DNA from: PCPOR2b sp965220385 | GTDB taxonomy: Bacteria; Poribacteria; WGA-4E; PCPOR2b | DNA length: 64,000 bases | Direction of reading: 5' to 3' | Assembly: GCA_965220385.1 (NCBI GenBank) | Contig: OZ244825.1 | Location: 930,001-994,000, forward strand | Shown here: positions 27,768 to 36,317 of the stretch, piece after piece | Layout: every line of letters starts with the position of its first letter | Position numbering within the stretch: position 1 is the first letter of the stretch | Position numbers and translations under genes: made by a program | Notes under the pieces: generated by a model | What the model was told of the DNA's origin: nothing | The model's database searches: none | What the model saw: only the letters and a program-made list of their open reading frames with translations

Positions 27768-27799
27768 GAAACCGAGTTTTTTCTTCAAAACTCGGTTTC
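27768..27799 (+). terminator. Perfect 13-bp hairpin with T-rich tail
   Basis: GAAACCGAGTTTT and AAAACTCGGTTTC flank a 6-nt loop and are followed by TTTTCT. It could end transcription from the isomerase gene 110 bp upstream. The same shape is also known as a dispersed repeat, so a terminator role is an inference. Confidence 0.5.
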
Positions 27800-27874
27800 T
27801 TTTCTCCGCTTTCCCGGTCAGTGAACTGACTTATGCCTCTCTGTTATCTGGCTGCAATGAAATGTCAACAGAAC

Positions 27875-28032
27875 CTAGTACATTGTCAGATAAATGTAGC
27901 ACAAACTGTATAAGGTTTCAGAACATGAATCGGTAATTCTCTATGTTCCCAAGGCGCCGGTAGGTGCGGTTTTTAACCGCACCGGACATCGCAATGAAGG
28001 TGCTTGTCATAATTTATTTGACAGAGCACTAG
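27875..28032. mobile_element. MITE-like element, copy 1 (158 bp)
   Basis: The two ends are imperfect inverted repeats beginning CTAGTxCxxTGTCAxATAAA. A second copy at 49986-50142 is closely similar along its whole length. There is no coding capacity. The interior contains the GGTGCGGTT/AACCGCACC hairpin at 27963-27983. It is non-autonomous and would need a transposase from elsewhere. Confidence 0.7.
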
Positions 28033-28551
28033 TCGTCCCACCCGCTTGGCTTGGATGGACATGTCCGAGTCTTGGACTCTGCCCGATAAGATCGGGACAG
28101 GCGGAACGGAGCTATTTTTGTCCGTAGTGAATTTGCCAATCCACTGCGATCGGCAATTGATTCAATTTAGCTTGCATTGGCTCGATTTGCAATGTTTTCT
28201 ATAACCCGCAACTTGGGTTAATTAACGGTAAATGTGGCTGTTTTCGGCATCGATTTTATGCCATTTTTTGATGTCTAATATTGATTTCTAACACCTTAAC
28301 ACTTAACATAAGTTAAGTAATTAGCCAAAAATCACCTTAATTTTTCTTTCGCCGAATCCGCCCAAACCCAAGCAGGGCGGGGGTTTGAAGGACGGGGCAA
28401 ATTTTCCAAGTCACCCCGACAAACCGACTGGAAAACGTCGAAATTTTTTCAAAAGTGTTAGATTTTGTTAGATTTTGCCAGGTCATTGTGGATAACTTTT
28501 TGACTCCGATTTATCAGAGGTATTCACGGCGCTTTTCTTACGCATTACGTC

Positions 28552-28611
28552 AGTTGTTAAGGCGTGTTGACACTTTAGTTTTTGCTACCGCGAGAAACGC
28601 TGAATCAGTAG
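28552..28611. repeat. 60-bp direct repeat, copy 2
   Basis: Matches 27697-27756 at 59 of 60 positions, same orientation, 855 bp apart. It lies 164 bp before the comEC start. Confidence 0.9.
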
Positions 28612-28775
28612 AAGTGCACCGGTAACTCCCCCTATTAAAGTCTCAAAAATCCCCCTGATAAGTGGTACATCCCGATGAAATCGGGGGCGGGATTTAGGGG
28701 GCTGGTTGTGCATCTGAGATGTACAGATGATTATAGCATTCACCACAAATCATTATCACGGAGGAACGTAATCAC

Positions 28776-31247
28776 GTGCCTCGACCTGCTCTCCGCACAC
28801 TCGTTCCCTACATGCTCGGTGTGTTTATCGCGGGATTCCTGCCCATCCCCCTGTTCTGGATCTGGTTGGCTGCATTAATCTGCTTATGCGGCGCTATCGG
28901 ATTCTCCTATCTGTCGAAAGGCGATCCCCGTGCATCAAAGATCGGTTGGGTACTCCTATTGGGAGCACTCTGTGCCTGTGGCATGTTCCGCCTGAAAGTT
29001 GTACTCACCTCGCCCATCACCCCAGACATCTATGACCATCAGGTGCATTTCTCAGGGGCGATGACCTACCAGCCAGAGCGGGGCGAACAGTGGGAAGCTG
29101 GCTATGCGAACGGAACCCTCCGCCTGATAGAAACGCCAGACCGAACCGTAGACACAAAACTCCTGATCCGGTTCCGCGAGCCGATCCCGCTGCGCTACGG
29201 TGACCGAATTGAGGTCCAAGGGGTATTGCGCCGTCCAAACGAGCAACGCAATCCCGGCGGTTTTGATTACCGTTCCTATCTCGCCCGTCGGGGAGTCTTC
29301 GGGATCCTGTACCCGAATCGAGGTCAAGAGATTATCCTCACCGACCGGTCCGGCTTTCCACCGTTGCGTTGGACAGAAGCGGTGCGCCGACGCGTTGAAG
29401 CCGTCATTGATAACGCGTACCACGAAAATCGTACCCACGCGCAGGTGCTAAAGGCGATGTTCCTTGGGCTGCGAAATGAACTCTCACCCGACATCCTTGA
29501 GGCATTCCGTAATAGCGGGAGTATCCATATTCTCGCCGTGTCAGGCTTGCACGTCGGACTGATTGCGACTGTCTGCTTCTTCGGTTTTTCGCTTTTACGC
29601 CTACCCAGAAAAGCCACCGATCTGTTGACAATTGCCGCTGTGGTTCTCTACGCCTGCCTCGTCGGTTTTCGCCCATCCGTTTTCCGTGCGTCGCTGATGG
29701 CGGTTATCTTTCTAATTTCACGGATCATAGAGCGGGATCGGGATCTGTTCAATCTACTTGCATTTGCCGCACTCGTCCTGCTCTTAATCAACCCAGCGCA
29801 GCTATGGGACATCGGTTTCCAACTCTCCTTCGCTGCGGTAGCAGCCATTGTCTATCTTATGCCCAAGTGGGAGCGATTTATTCCCCGCCTCCTCGGATTA
29901 GGTCGAACAGATCCAACGGTCAATCAAGGTGATGGCGTCCCCCTTCACTCGGCATGGGTGCGGGTCGTATGGTGGTTGGTTATAGGACTGGGAGTAACGT
30001 TATCCGCACAGGTAGGCACCACGCTGATCGCCGTATGGCACTTTCATCGCATTTACCCGATTGGGCTTGTTACAGGCCTATTTACTGTCGGACTCGCCGC
30101 ATTTCTCGTCAACATGACGTTGGTTTCGGTGTTAGTCGGTTTAATCTGGTTGCCACTTGCTACACTGTTCGCTTATGCCAATCACTTCGTGCTCTGGATC
30201 TTTCTGGGCCTGATTGAATTTTTCGGTCAGCCGTGGGCGGTGTTGAAGATGCCGCCGCCAAGTTTTGGGTTCATGGTCATTTACATCGCGGGCTGTTTCG
30301 CCGTCGTGCATTGGGTGTGGGTGTGGATGCACCGAAAGCAGGTAATGGTAATTGGACTGATGGTTCTGGCGATCTGGATCTGGGATGCCGCTTGGCGTGA
30401 ACAGGGGAGGTTGTTAGATATTACGTTTCTCGATGTCGGGCAGGGGGACGCGGCGTTCGTCCGATTCCCTGACGGCAAGACCATGCTGATCGATGCGGGA
30501 CTCAATTCATCGAGAATTGAAGTCACTGAAACGGGAATTAAGCGGCGAGTCGGTTTTGACAACGGCGAGCGAACGCTCGACCCGTTCCTCTGCTATGAAG
30601 GTACTTTTACGATTGATCTACTCCTCTTGAGCCATCCCGACAACGATCACGGCGGTGGGTTCGCGCACATTCTGCGTGAGTTTGGTGTCAAGCGTGCCTT
30701 GGGGATACCACATCAGGATTTGTCGAAGTCTACTCATCAGATTTTGCATGAGATTGTTGATGCGAAGGATATTCCCCATGAACTCGGTTATGCGGGAACG
30801 GTTGACCTGACCTCTACGGCAAAGTTGGAACTGCTGCACCCATTCGATGTTGCCTCGACAAATCTGCACGATAGGGACGTCAACAACGATTCCCTTGTTC
30901 TGAAGTTGACCTATGGCGACATGCGGATCCTGTTCACAGGGGACATCGGACGAAAGGTCGAATTGAAACTGGTTGAGTCGGGTACAGATTTAGGGGCGGA
31001 GATTGTTAAGGTGCCGCATCACGGGAGCAAAACCTCCAGCAGCGCGGAATTCCTTGATGCCGTGCGTCCACGATACGCAGTTTTTTCACTCGGTCAACGG
31101 AACCGATATCGCTTCCCCTCTGAGATGGTCGTGGAACGTTACCGAGAACGGGGCTGTCGTATCTTGCGAACAGATCAGCTCGGTGCCATCCGTTTCCGAA
31201 CCGATGGACAGCGGTGCTGGATCACCCATCATGTAGAGGAACAGTGA
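28776..31247 (+). CDS. comEC: ComEC/Rec2-family DNA internalization protein
   Basis: 823 residues starting at GTG with GGAGGA about 11 nt upstream. N-terminal helices and a DUF4131-type domain (ALRTLVPYMLGVFIAGFLPI; GDRIEVQGVLRRPNEQRNPG) are followed by the Competence domain: NSGSIHILAVSGLHVGLIAT, SVFRASLMAVIFLISRIIER, and LWDIGFQLSFAAVAAIVYLM. The C-terminal metallo-beta-lactamase domain has ITFLDVGQGDAAFVRFPDGK, LLLSHPDNDHGGGFAHILRE, and VKVPHHGSKTSSS. ComEC forms the inner-membrane channel for single-stranded DNA in natural transformation. No other competence gene is near. Length and domain order are normal. Confidence 0.94.
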   Translation: MPRPALRTLVPYMLGVFIAGFLPIPLFWIWLAALICLCGAIGFSYLSKGDPRASKIGWVLLLGALCACGMFRLKVVLTSPITPDIYDHQVHFSGAMTYQPERGEQWEAGYANGTLRLIETPDRTVDTKLLIRFREPIPLRYGDRIEVQGVLRRPNEQRNPGGFDYRSYLARRGVFGILYPNRGQEIILTDRSGFPPLRWTEAVRRRVEAVIDNAYHENRTHAQVLKAMFLGLRNELSPDILEAFRNSGSIHILAVSGLHVGLIATVCFFGFSLLRLPRKATDLLTIAAVVLYACLVGFRPSVFRASLMAVIFLISRIIERDRDLFNLLAFAALVLLLINPAQLWDIGFQLSFAAVAAIVYLMPKWERFIPRLLGLGRTDPTVNQGDGVPLHSAWVRVVWWLVIGLGVTLSAQVGTTLIAVWHFHRIYPIGLVTGLFTVGLAAFLVNMTLVSVLVGLIWLPLATLFAYANHFVLWIFLGLIEFFGQPWAVLKMPPPSFGFMVIYIAGCFAVVHWVWVWMHRKQVMVIGLMVLAIWIWDAAWREQGRLLDITFLDVGQGDAAFVRFPDGKTMLIDAGLNSSRIEVTETGIKRRVGFDNGERTLDPFLCYEGTFTIDLLLLSHPDNDHGGGFAHILREFGVKRALGIPHQDLSKSTHQILHEIVDAKDIPHELGYAGTVDLTSTAKLELLHPFDVASTNLHDRDVNNDSLVLKLTYGDMRILFTGDIGRKVELKLVESGTDLGAEIVKVPHHGSKTSSSAEFLDAVRPRYAVFSLGQRNRYRFPSEMVVERYRERGCRILRTDQLGAIRFRTDGQRCWITHHVEEQ

Positions 31248-31580
31248 CCACAGCGGTTATGATAGGATCCTTTAGTTTTTCTGTAGGTGCTTGCATCCCG
31301 CCTGTCCCGATTTATCGGGGATTCATCGGGCCTGCCCCGATCTTATCGGGCCTGTCCCGATTTATCGGGGGGATTTATCGGGGAGGGATTTCCCAATCCC
31401 GACGCTTCGCTCTAAGAGCGACTTCCCGACTCCGACTTTTCAAACAAAACGGCTAAAAATCCTAAAATTGAATAGCCCGACAACGGCTGTAGAATGCCCT
31501 TGCAATATGGCGAGGTTTATGATACTATCGCATCAGGGAATTAGCGGGAATCAGCTTGTCATCTTGGTGCTGGGGAGTCT
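31248..31580. repeat. Gene-free gap with second REP-like array
   Basis: From 31283 to about 31386 lies an array of CCTGTCCCGATTTATCGGGG units sharing its left boundary with the array at 8530. It is followed by an imperfect hairpin around 31403-31424 (CGCTTCGCTCTAAGAGCG). No gene is supported; the leader of the WD40 gene lies at the right end. Confidence 0.7.
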
Positions 31581-34010
31581 ATGTTCAGAAATTTGAGCGC
31601 GATATTGCTGATGGGCTGTTTGTGTCTATCTATTTTCGCAACTCAAGCTGGTGCCCAATACTATACCCAGTGGAGTTTGCCTGAAGGTGCGATAGTCCGT
31701 CTTGGGAAAGGCAGCGTAACGGGTGATGTCGTCTACTCGCCTGACGATACGCGTTTGGCGGTTGCAAGTTCGATCGGCATTTGGCTCTACGATGCACAGA
31801 CCTATCAAGAGGTTGCCCTGCTCACCGGGCATACGGATAAGGTCAGGAGTGTGGCATTCAGCCCGGACGGCAAAACGCTTGCAAGTGGTGGGGGTTGGCG
31901 GGATAGTACCGTCCGCCTGTGGGATGCTGTGACGGGTCAACACAAACACACGCTCACCGGGCATTCGTATTCGGTTAATAGCGTGGCGTTCAGTCCGGAT
32001 GGGAAGACGCTCGCGAGTGGAGGGCATGAAAACGCTATCATCGTGTGGGATGCTGTGACGGGTCAACACAAACACTTCCTCACTGGCGGTTCGTCTTTTG
32101 TCAATAGTGTCGCGTTCAGTCCGGATGGCAAAACGCTCGCAAGTGCTGGGGGAGAGCTCAGTCTGTGGGATGTGGACACCGGTCGACGCATCCGTTCCCT
32201 TGTTGGGCATATAGCATCGCATAGTGTAGCATTTAGTCCAGATGGGAAAACGCTGGCTAGTACAAGCGAGGATGGTCGCTTCCGCCTGTGGGACACGGAG
32301 ACCGCTCAACACAAACGCACCCTCGCCGGGGATGTGTCTTGGATCGGGAGGATTGTGTTCAGTCCAGATGGAAAAACCCTCGCCGGTGGAAGTCTTGACA
32401 ATAGCATCCTCCTGTGGGACGCGGAGACTGGACAACACAAGGCGACTCTCACCGGACATACGCGTTGGGTTGGGAGTATTGCATTCAGCCCTGATAGTAA
32501 AACGCTCGTGAGCGGAAGTGAGGACATTACCGTTCGGGTGTGGGATGTCATTACGGGTCAACAGAAACACATGCTCACCGGGCATACGTCTGGGGTGCAT
32601 AGTGTGACATACAGTCCAGATGGCAAAACGCTCACCAGCGGTATGGATTTTCCGAGCAACATCATCGTCCACCTGTGGGATGCGGTCACCGGTCAACAGA
32701 AGGATACCCTCACCGAGAGTCGGAGAGGGAGTTATAGTATCGCGTTCAGTCTAGATGGCAAAACGCTCGCGACTGGACATCAGGACTCGACCATCCTCGT
32801 GTGGGATGCCCTTACCGGTGAACACAAGTATACTCTCAGGGAACATACGGATGGGGTCAAAGGTCTGGCGTTCAGTCCGGATGGCAAAACGCTCGCTAGT
32901 GGGAGCGAGGACATGACCATCCGCTTCTGGGACACTGCGACGGGACAGCACAAACGTACCCTCACCAATACGAATAGGGTCAATAGCATCGCGTTCAGTC
33001 CGGATGGCAAAACACTCGCGAATGGGACTGATTATGAAAATACCCTCCGTTTGTGGGACTTGGTCACCGGTCAACTGAAGGATACCCTTACCGGCCATAC
33101 GGATTGGGTCATAACCGTCGCGTTTAGCCCGGATGGCAAAACGATCGCTAGTGGAAGTGTGGACGCTACCGTCCGTTTGTGGGATGCCGTGACCGGGCAA
33201 CACCAACGCACGTTCACTGGACATACGGATGCGGTCAAGAGCGTCGCGTTCAGTCTGGATGGTAAAACGCTCGCAAGTGGAAGTCGGGATGGCACAGTGC
33301 TTCTGTGGGAGATGGACCCTTCTCCGGTCGGATTTCCACGAATAGTGGGGGATATCAATCGGGATAGTGTGGTGGACATTTTAGATTTGGTGCTGATTGG
33401 CTCACGCCTTGGGCAGATAGGATACGATAATGCAGATATCAACGAGGATGGTTTGGTGGATATCACAGATTTGGTGTTGGTCGCCGGTGCGATACACAAT
33501 GTTGGGGTCGTACTTTCGGCGGATTCACAGGGGCTTGCAATGCTCACCCTTGCTGACCTCCAAGGTTGGCTCGATCAAGCACAGGGACTGGACCTGAGTG
33601 GTGCGATGTTGAAAAGGGGAATTATCTTCCTTGAGCAACTTCAAGCAGCGTTAATTCCAAAGGAAACCGTCCTGCTACCCAACTATCCCAATCCATTCAG
33701 CATAGAGACATGGATTCCGTATCACCTTGCCCACGCTGCCGATGTGACGCTTACCATCTACGACATACAGGGTGCGCTGGTGCGTCAATTGAATTTGGGT
33801 CATCAGGCTGTGGGCATCTACAGTGCTCCCACACAGGCAGCATATTGGGACAGACGTAACAGCCTAGGCGAGTTGGTTGGAAGTGGGATCTATTTCTACC
33901 AGTTACAGATTGCTTTGAACTCGGACCGTAGCGATGGATTCCAAGCCTCTCAGCTACAGACGGTAGCAGGTGATTATTCTGCAGTGCGGAAAATGGTTAT
34001 CCTCAAATAA
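31581..34010 (+). CDS. Exported WD40-repeat protein with dockerin-like and C-terminal sorting-type domain
   Basis: 809 residues. A signal peptide (ILLMGCLCLSIFATQAGA) precedes about 13 WD40 blades of the pattern VAFSPDGKTLASG...VRLWDAVTGQHK. Near residues 588-640 two Asp-rich loops (GDINRDSVVDILDLVLIGSR and NADINEDGLVDITDLVLVAG) form a dockerin type I-like calcium pair. Near 697 LPNYPNPFSIETWIPYHLAH begins a FlgD/Por-sorting-like Ig domain ending with SGIYFYQLQI. The layout predicts a secreted or surface-anchored protein that binds ligands through two propellers. The blades are nearly identical in DNA, so recombination between them is likely. The sorting apparatus is not encoded here. Confidence 0.88.
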   Translation: MFRNLSAILLMGCLCLSIFATQAGAQYYTQWSLPEGAIVRLGKGSVTGDVVYSPDDTRLAVASSIGIWLYDAQTYQEVALLTGHTDKVRSVAFSPDGKTLASGGGWRDSTVRLWDAVTGQHKHTLTGHSYSVNSVAFSPDGKTLASGGHENAIIVWDAVTGQHKHFLTGGSSFVNSVAFSPDGKTLASAGGELSLWDVDTGRRIRSLVGHIASHSVAFSPDGKTLASTSEDGRFRLWDTETAQHKRTLAGDVSWIGRIVFSPDGKTLAGGSLDNSILLWDAETGQHKATLTGHTRWVGSIAFSPDSKTLVSGSEDITVRVWDVITGQQKHMLTGHTSGVHSVTYSPDGKTLTSGMDFPSNIIVHLWDAVTGQQKDTLTESRRGSYSIAFSLDGKTLATGHQDSTILVWDALTGEHKYTLREHTDGVKGLAFSPDGKTLASGSEDMTIRFWDTATGQHKRTLTNTNRVNSIAFSPDGKTLANGTDYENTLRLWDLVTGQLKDTLTGHTDWVITVAFSPDGKTIASGSVDATVRLWDAVTGQHQRTFTGHTDAVKSVAFSLDGKTLASGSRDGTVLLWEMDPSPVGFPRIVGDINRDSVVDILDLVLIGSRLGQIGYDNADINEDGLVDITDLVLVAGAIHNVGVVLSADSQGLAMLTLADLQGWLDQAQGLDLSGAMLKRGIIFLEQLQAALIPKETVLLPNYPNPFSIETWIPYHLAHAADVTLTIYDIQGALVRQLNLGHQAVGIYSAPTQAAYWDRRNSLGELVGSGIYFYQLQIALNSDRSDGFQASQLQTVAGDYSAVRKMVILK

Positions 34011-34182
34011 TCTGGGTTGCTGCTTATCGGACTTGCCCGACCCAAAGCCTTAGCGGGGCGACAAGTGTATAAAAAAAACACAAGGATTGGTAGGGAACGC
34101 AGATCTGTGTTCCCTACGATAAGGGTCAACAGAACTTAGAGGTTATCGGTAACGATACGACGACGATTGTGGAGGTATCGGT
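34011..34182. repeat. Spacer with two palindromic repeats
   Basis: At 34044-34072 is a degenerate copy of the GCGGGGCGACAxGTxTATA family (AGCGGGGCGACAAGTGTATA). At 34090-34117 is GTAGGGAACGCAGATCTGTG with a right arm GTTCCCTAC, a 9-bp stem. A related copy lies at 58603-58623. GGAGG precedes the ATPase start. Confidence 0.6.
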
Positions 34183-35577
34183 ATGAGCCTGAAAATACGC
34201 TTAAAAAATCTTGGCATCCTAAAACATGCAGAGTTTTCGCTGGGGGACTTGACCCTTATCTGCGGCAAGAATAACACCGGCAAAACCTATGCAGCCTATG
34301 CACTACACGGTTTCTTGCAATTGTGGCGTGGACTGATTGATTTTGGGGTAAGCAGTGCCCAAGTCCGGAGGTTACTAACAGATGGGCGCATCAAAATCGG
34401 ATTGGGGGGATATGTCGAAAAGGCGGATCGGCTGCTCGCAGCGGCGTGTAAACAATATACTGAGCAGCTCGACGATGTTTTTGCTACAACTGAAGATCGG
34501 TTTCGTAACAGCGAATTTCACATCCAGACAGAAGCGATTAATGTACGCGATAAAGAGTTTGCACACGAAATAGGAATCATTTTCGCGAGGTTTCTGGCCT
34601 ATTCAAAGAAAAAGGGTAGTGAAGATGTCACAGTGAACTTGGTGATAGACAAAGATATTGGACAACAAATTGATCCTGATTTTGTAAAGGGTGCCATTAA
34701 CTTTATTATCGCCCACTCTATTTTTTACGATTCTTTTCCCCTTCCTTTTGTTTCTTCAGCCGAACGCACCGGTGCTGCTGTTTTTCGCAGAGAACTCAAT
34801 TTTGATGGGAACCGCCGGCTTGAGAGAATAGGGCTAGTCAGCGAACAGACTGACCCTCAAGATCTACTGTTCAATTCTTACCAGTTTTACCCGCTGCCGA
34901 TAGAGGAGGGTGTGGATTTTATACACCAACTTGAAGATATTCAACCAGGAAAAAGTTTCATCGCCAGAGAACACCCTGAGGTATTGAAAGACTTCGATGA
35001 CATTATCGGTGGCAAGTACACCATAACACAATATGGCGAGCTCTGCTATGTCCCCAAAGGGACGCGGCTCAAATTGGCGATGGTTGAAAGTTCAAGTGCG
35101 GTGCGTTCACTCGTGGATCTCGGTTTTTATCTGCGCCATGTTGTCGAAAAAGGGAACCTGCTCATGGTGGATGCGCCGGAATCAAACCTGCACCCGGCAA
35201 ACCAGCGTCGTATTGCCAGACTTTTTGCCCGTCTGGTGAATTTGGGCGTTAAGGTCTTTATCACCACCCACAGCGATTACATCGTCAAAGAGTTGAACAC
35301 CCTCATCATGCTCAATCATGATAAACCACACCTAAAAAGAATCGCTAAAGAAAATGGTTATCAACAATCTGAGTTAATTCGTTCGGATCAGGTCAAGGTC
35401 TATATGACTCAAGAGGCGTTGATGCCGTTAGAGGAGGGGCAAAAAAGGCGTAGAAGGGGACTCACGCTCGTAGAGGCTGATGTCGATCCAGTGCTTGGCA
35501 TTGAAGCCCCTAGCTTTGATGATACTATCAATGATATGAACAGAATTCAGAGTGATATTGTGTGGGGTGCGGAGTGA
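34183..35577 (+). CDS. OLD-like AAA/ABC-type ATPase
   Basis: 464 residues with GGAGG about 7 nt before the ATG. Walker A is ICGKNNTGKTYAAYAL near 26-41. Walker B and the D-loop are LLMVDAPESNLHPANQRR near 324, followed by the H-loop KVFITTHSDYIVKEL near 359. This is the overcoming-lysogenization-defect style of ATPase used in DNA metabolism and phage defence. No TOPRIM nuclease domain follows: only about 95 residues remain after the H-loop. A GTG-initiated stub starts 4 bp after its stop, so it was once the first gene of an operon. The partner that would supply an effector appears to have been lost. Confidence 0.8.
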   Translation: MSLKIRLKNLGILKHAEFSLGDLTLICGKNNTGKTYAAYALHGFLQLWRGLIDFGVSSAQVRRLLTDGRIKIGLGGYVEKADRLLAAACKQYTEQLDDVFATTEDRFRNSEFHIQTEAINVRDKEFAHEIGIIFARFLAYSKKKGSEDVTVNLVIDKDIGQQIDPDFVKGAINFIIAHSIFYDSFPLPFVSSAERTGAAVFRRELNFDGNRRLERIGLVSEQTDPQDLLFNSYQFYPLPIEEGVDFIHQLEDIQPGKSFIAREHPEVLKDFDDIIGGKYTITQYGELCYVPKGTRLKLAMVESSSAVRSLVDLGFYLRHVVEKGNLLMVDAPESNLHPANQRRIARLFARLVNLGVKVFITTHSDYIVKELNTLIMLNHDKPHLKRIAKENGYQQSELIRSDQVKVYMTQEALMPLEEGQKRRRRGLTLVEADVDPVLGIEAPSFDDTINDMNRIQSDIVWGAE

Positions 35578-35581
35578 GGCC

Positions 35582-35638
35582 GTGAGCGATATTGACATAT
35601 TGCAAATATATGAGGGGGCCATACATAACTTAAGTTGA
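35582..35638 (+). pseudogene. Truncated second gene of the ATPase operon (18-residue stub)
   Basis: GTG at 35582 follows GGAGTGAGG and lies 4 bp after the ATPase stop, which is operon-type spacing. The frame ends after 18 codons (MSDIDILQIYEGAIHNLS) at a TGA. The following 190 bp are repeat DNA including two CGCTCCAGCGGAGCG palindromes. This looks like the 5' end of a gene cut off by repeat insertion or deletion. It could also be a chance ORF. Confidence 0.45.
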
Positions 35639-35689
35639 TAGTCGTTGAAAATCTATTGATTGGACCATATCGTTGATTTGTTCAGTTTT

Positions 35690-35756
35690 CCGCTCCAGCG
35701 GAGCGGTATGTCTATAGAATACCAAGGCAGCCAAGATCCGCGCTCCAGCGGAGCGC
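35690..35756. repeat. Two CGCTCCAGCGGAGCG palindromes
   Basis: Perfect inverted repeats at 35690-35706 and 35740-35756, the first followed by GTATGTCTATAGAAT. The shape parallels AGCCCCAGCGGGGCGACATG followed by TTTATAGAA at 57464-57492, so they belong to one dispersed family. Confidence 0.65.
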
Positions 35757-35826
35757 AATGTGGGTCTGCCACCACCATTCAGACAATAGTTATGAGCACC
35801 CCTCACTTACTTCATGAGGTATCCTA

Positions 35827-36051
35827 ATGGCACTACACCCCAACTTCCCCGAATCACCACACGAAATTATCGATCCTTCAGTGCGGTGGCTTCCAGATAA
35901 CCAAACACTGGGAGACACCGATTACGGAAAACTGCTGCCCCCACTTGTCCACAAGATCCGCGAGGAAGTCAAAGCGTGGCGCGATAGCGACTACAGCGGT
36001 GCTACCGAAACAAGCGATTATACAATGGCAATTGTGGAGGTAACAGTGTGA
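35827..36051 (+). pseudogene. Fragment resembling a type III restriction enzyme Res subunit N-terminal segment
   Basis: 74 residues from ATG 35827 with GAGG about 8 nt upstream. LHPNFPESPHEIIDPSVRWL, TDYGKLLPPLVHKIREEVKA and WRDSDYSGATETS resemble the segment of type III restriction-like DEAD helicases that contains RWFPADE, LLPPLV and WRDSGYxGATxTS. The resemblance is recalled, not searched. In those proteins the segment continues into a helicase of several hundred residues. Here it ends with DYTMAIVEVTV and a stop that overlaps the next start (GTGTGA). It reads as a deletion product. A genuine small protein cannot be excluded. Confidence 0.5.
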
Positions 36052-36107
36052 AAATAGCTTCAATTCATTTAGGACTTACGCAGTTGAACGCTCAAAAGAT
36101 GTTGTAG
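36048..36107 (+). pseudogene. Truncated gene start (19-residue stub)
   Basis: GTG at 36048 has a strong GGAGG at 36036-36040 and overlaps the previous stop as GTGTGA. The frame (MKIASIHLGLTQLNAQKML) stops after 19 codons, where repeat-like DNA begins (GGACTTACGCAGTTGAACGC). A strong start with no gene behind it suggests interruption by a mobile repeat. Confidence 0.4.
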
Positions 36108-36317
36108 TTCGGCGATTCATCACCGCAGGACACAATTTCCAACGCCCAATGAATTGGGCAACTACGATAAATTTGTAAGTTTGTAGTAGCCCCGATAAAT
36201 CGGGGCGTCCGGACGTACAATGAATTGCGCTATTACAAATCGCTTTGAATCCCGCTTGTCCCGATTTATCGGAGATCTTATCGAGGCTGAAGGGCGTAAC
36301 TTCTAAAGGAGAGAACC
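36108..36317. repeat. Repeat spacer before the DUF4325 gene
   Basis: It holds GCCCAATGAATTGGGC (a palindrome near 36144-36159), AGCCCCGATAAATCGGGGCG near 36188-36207 and CTTGTCCCGATTTATCGGAG near 36256-36275, all relatives of the REP-like family. No gene is supported. Confidence 0.6.

Larger units (their letters stand above)
27658..28775. repeat. Repeat-only island of 1.1 kb
   Basis: No gene is supported. In order it contains: copy 1 of a 60-bp direct repeat (27697-27756), a perfect 13-bp stem hairpin (27768-27799), a 158-bp MITE-like element (27875-28032) with the GGTGCGGTT hairpin inside, a segment shared with 49866-49985 (CGCTTGGCTTGGATGGACAT; TTTGCAATGTTTTCTATAAC), AT-rich DNA with a single DnaA-box-like TGTGGATAA near 28487, copy 2 of the 60-bp repeat (28552-28611), and a CCCCCTGATAAG-type repeat up to about 28705. 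The comEC promoter may lie at the right end. Confidence 0.75.

Noticed and set aside
28480..28500. DnaA-box-like TGTGGATAA in an AT-rich region
   Set aside because: Only one exact box is seen, and one match is expected by chance in a window of this size; no dnaA, dnaN or box cluster is near.
31626..32696. 356-residue open frame on the minus strand opposite the WD40 gene
   Set aside because: The periodic WD40 codon pattern keeps the reverse frame open; the product is a repetitive artefact without family features.
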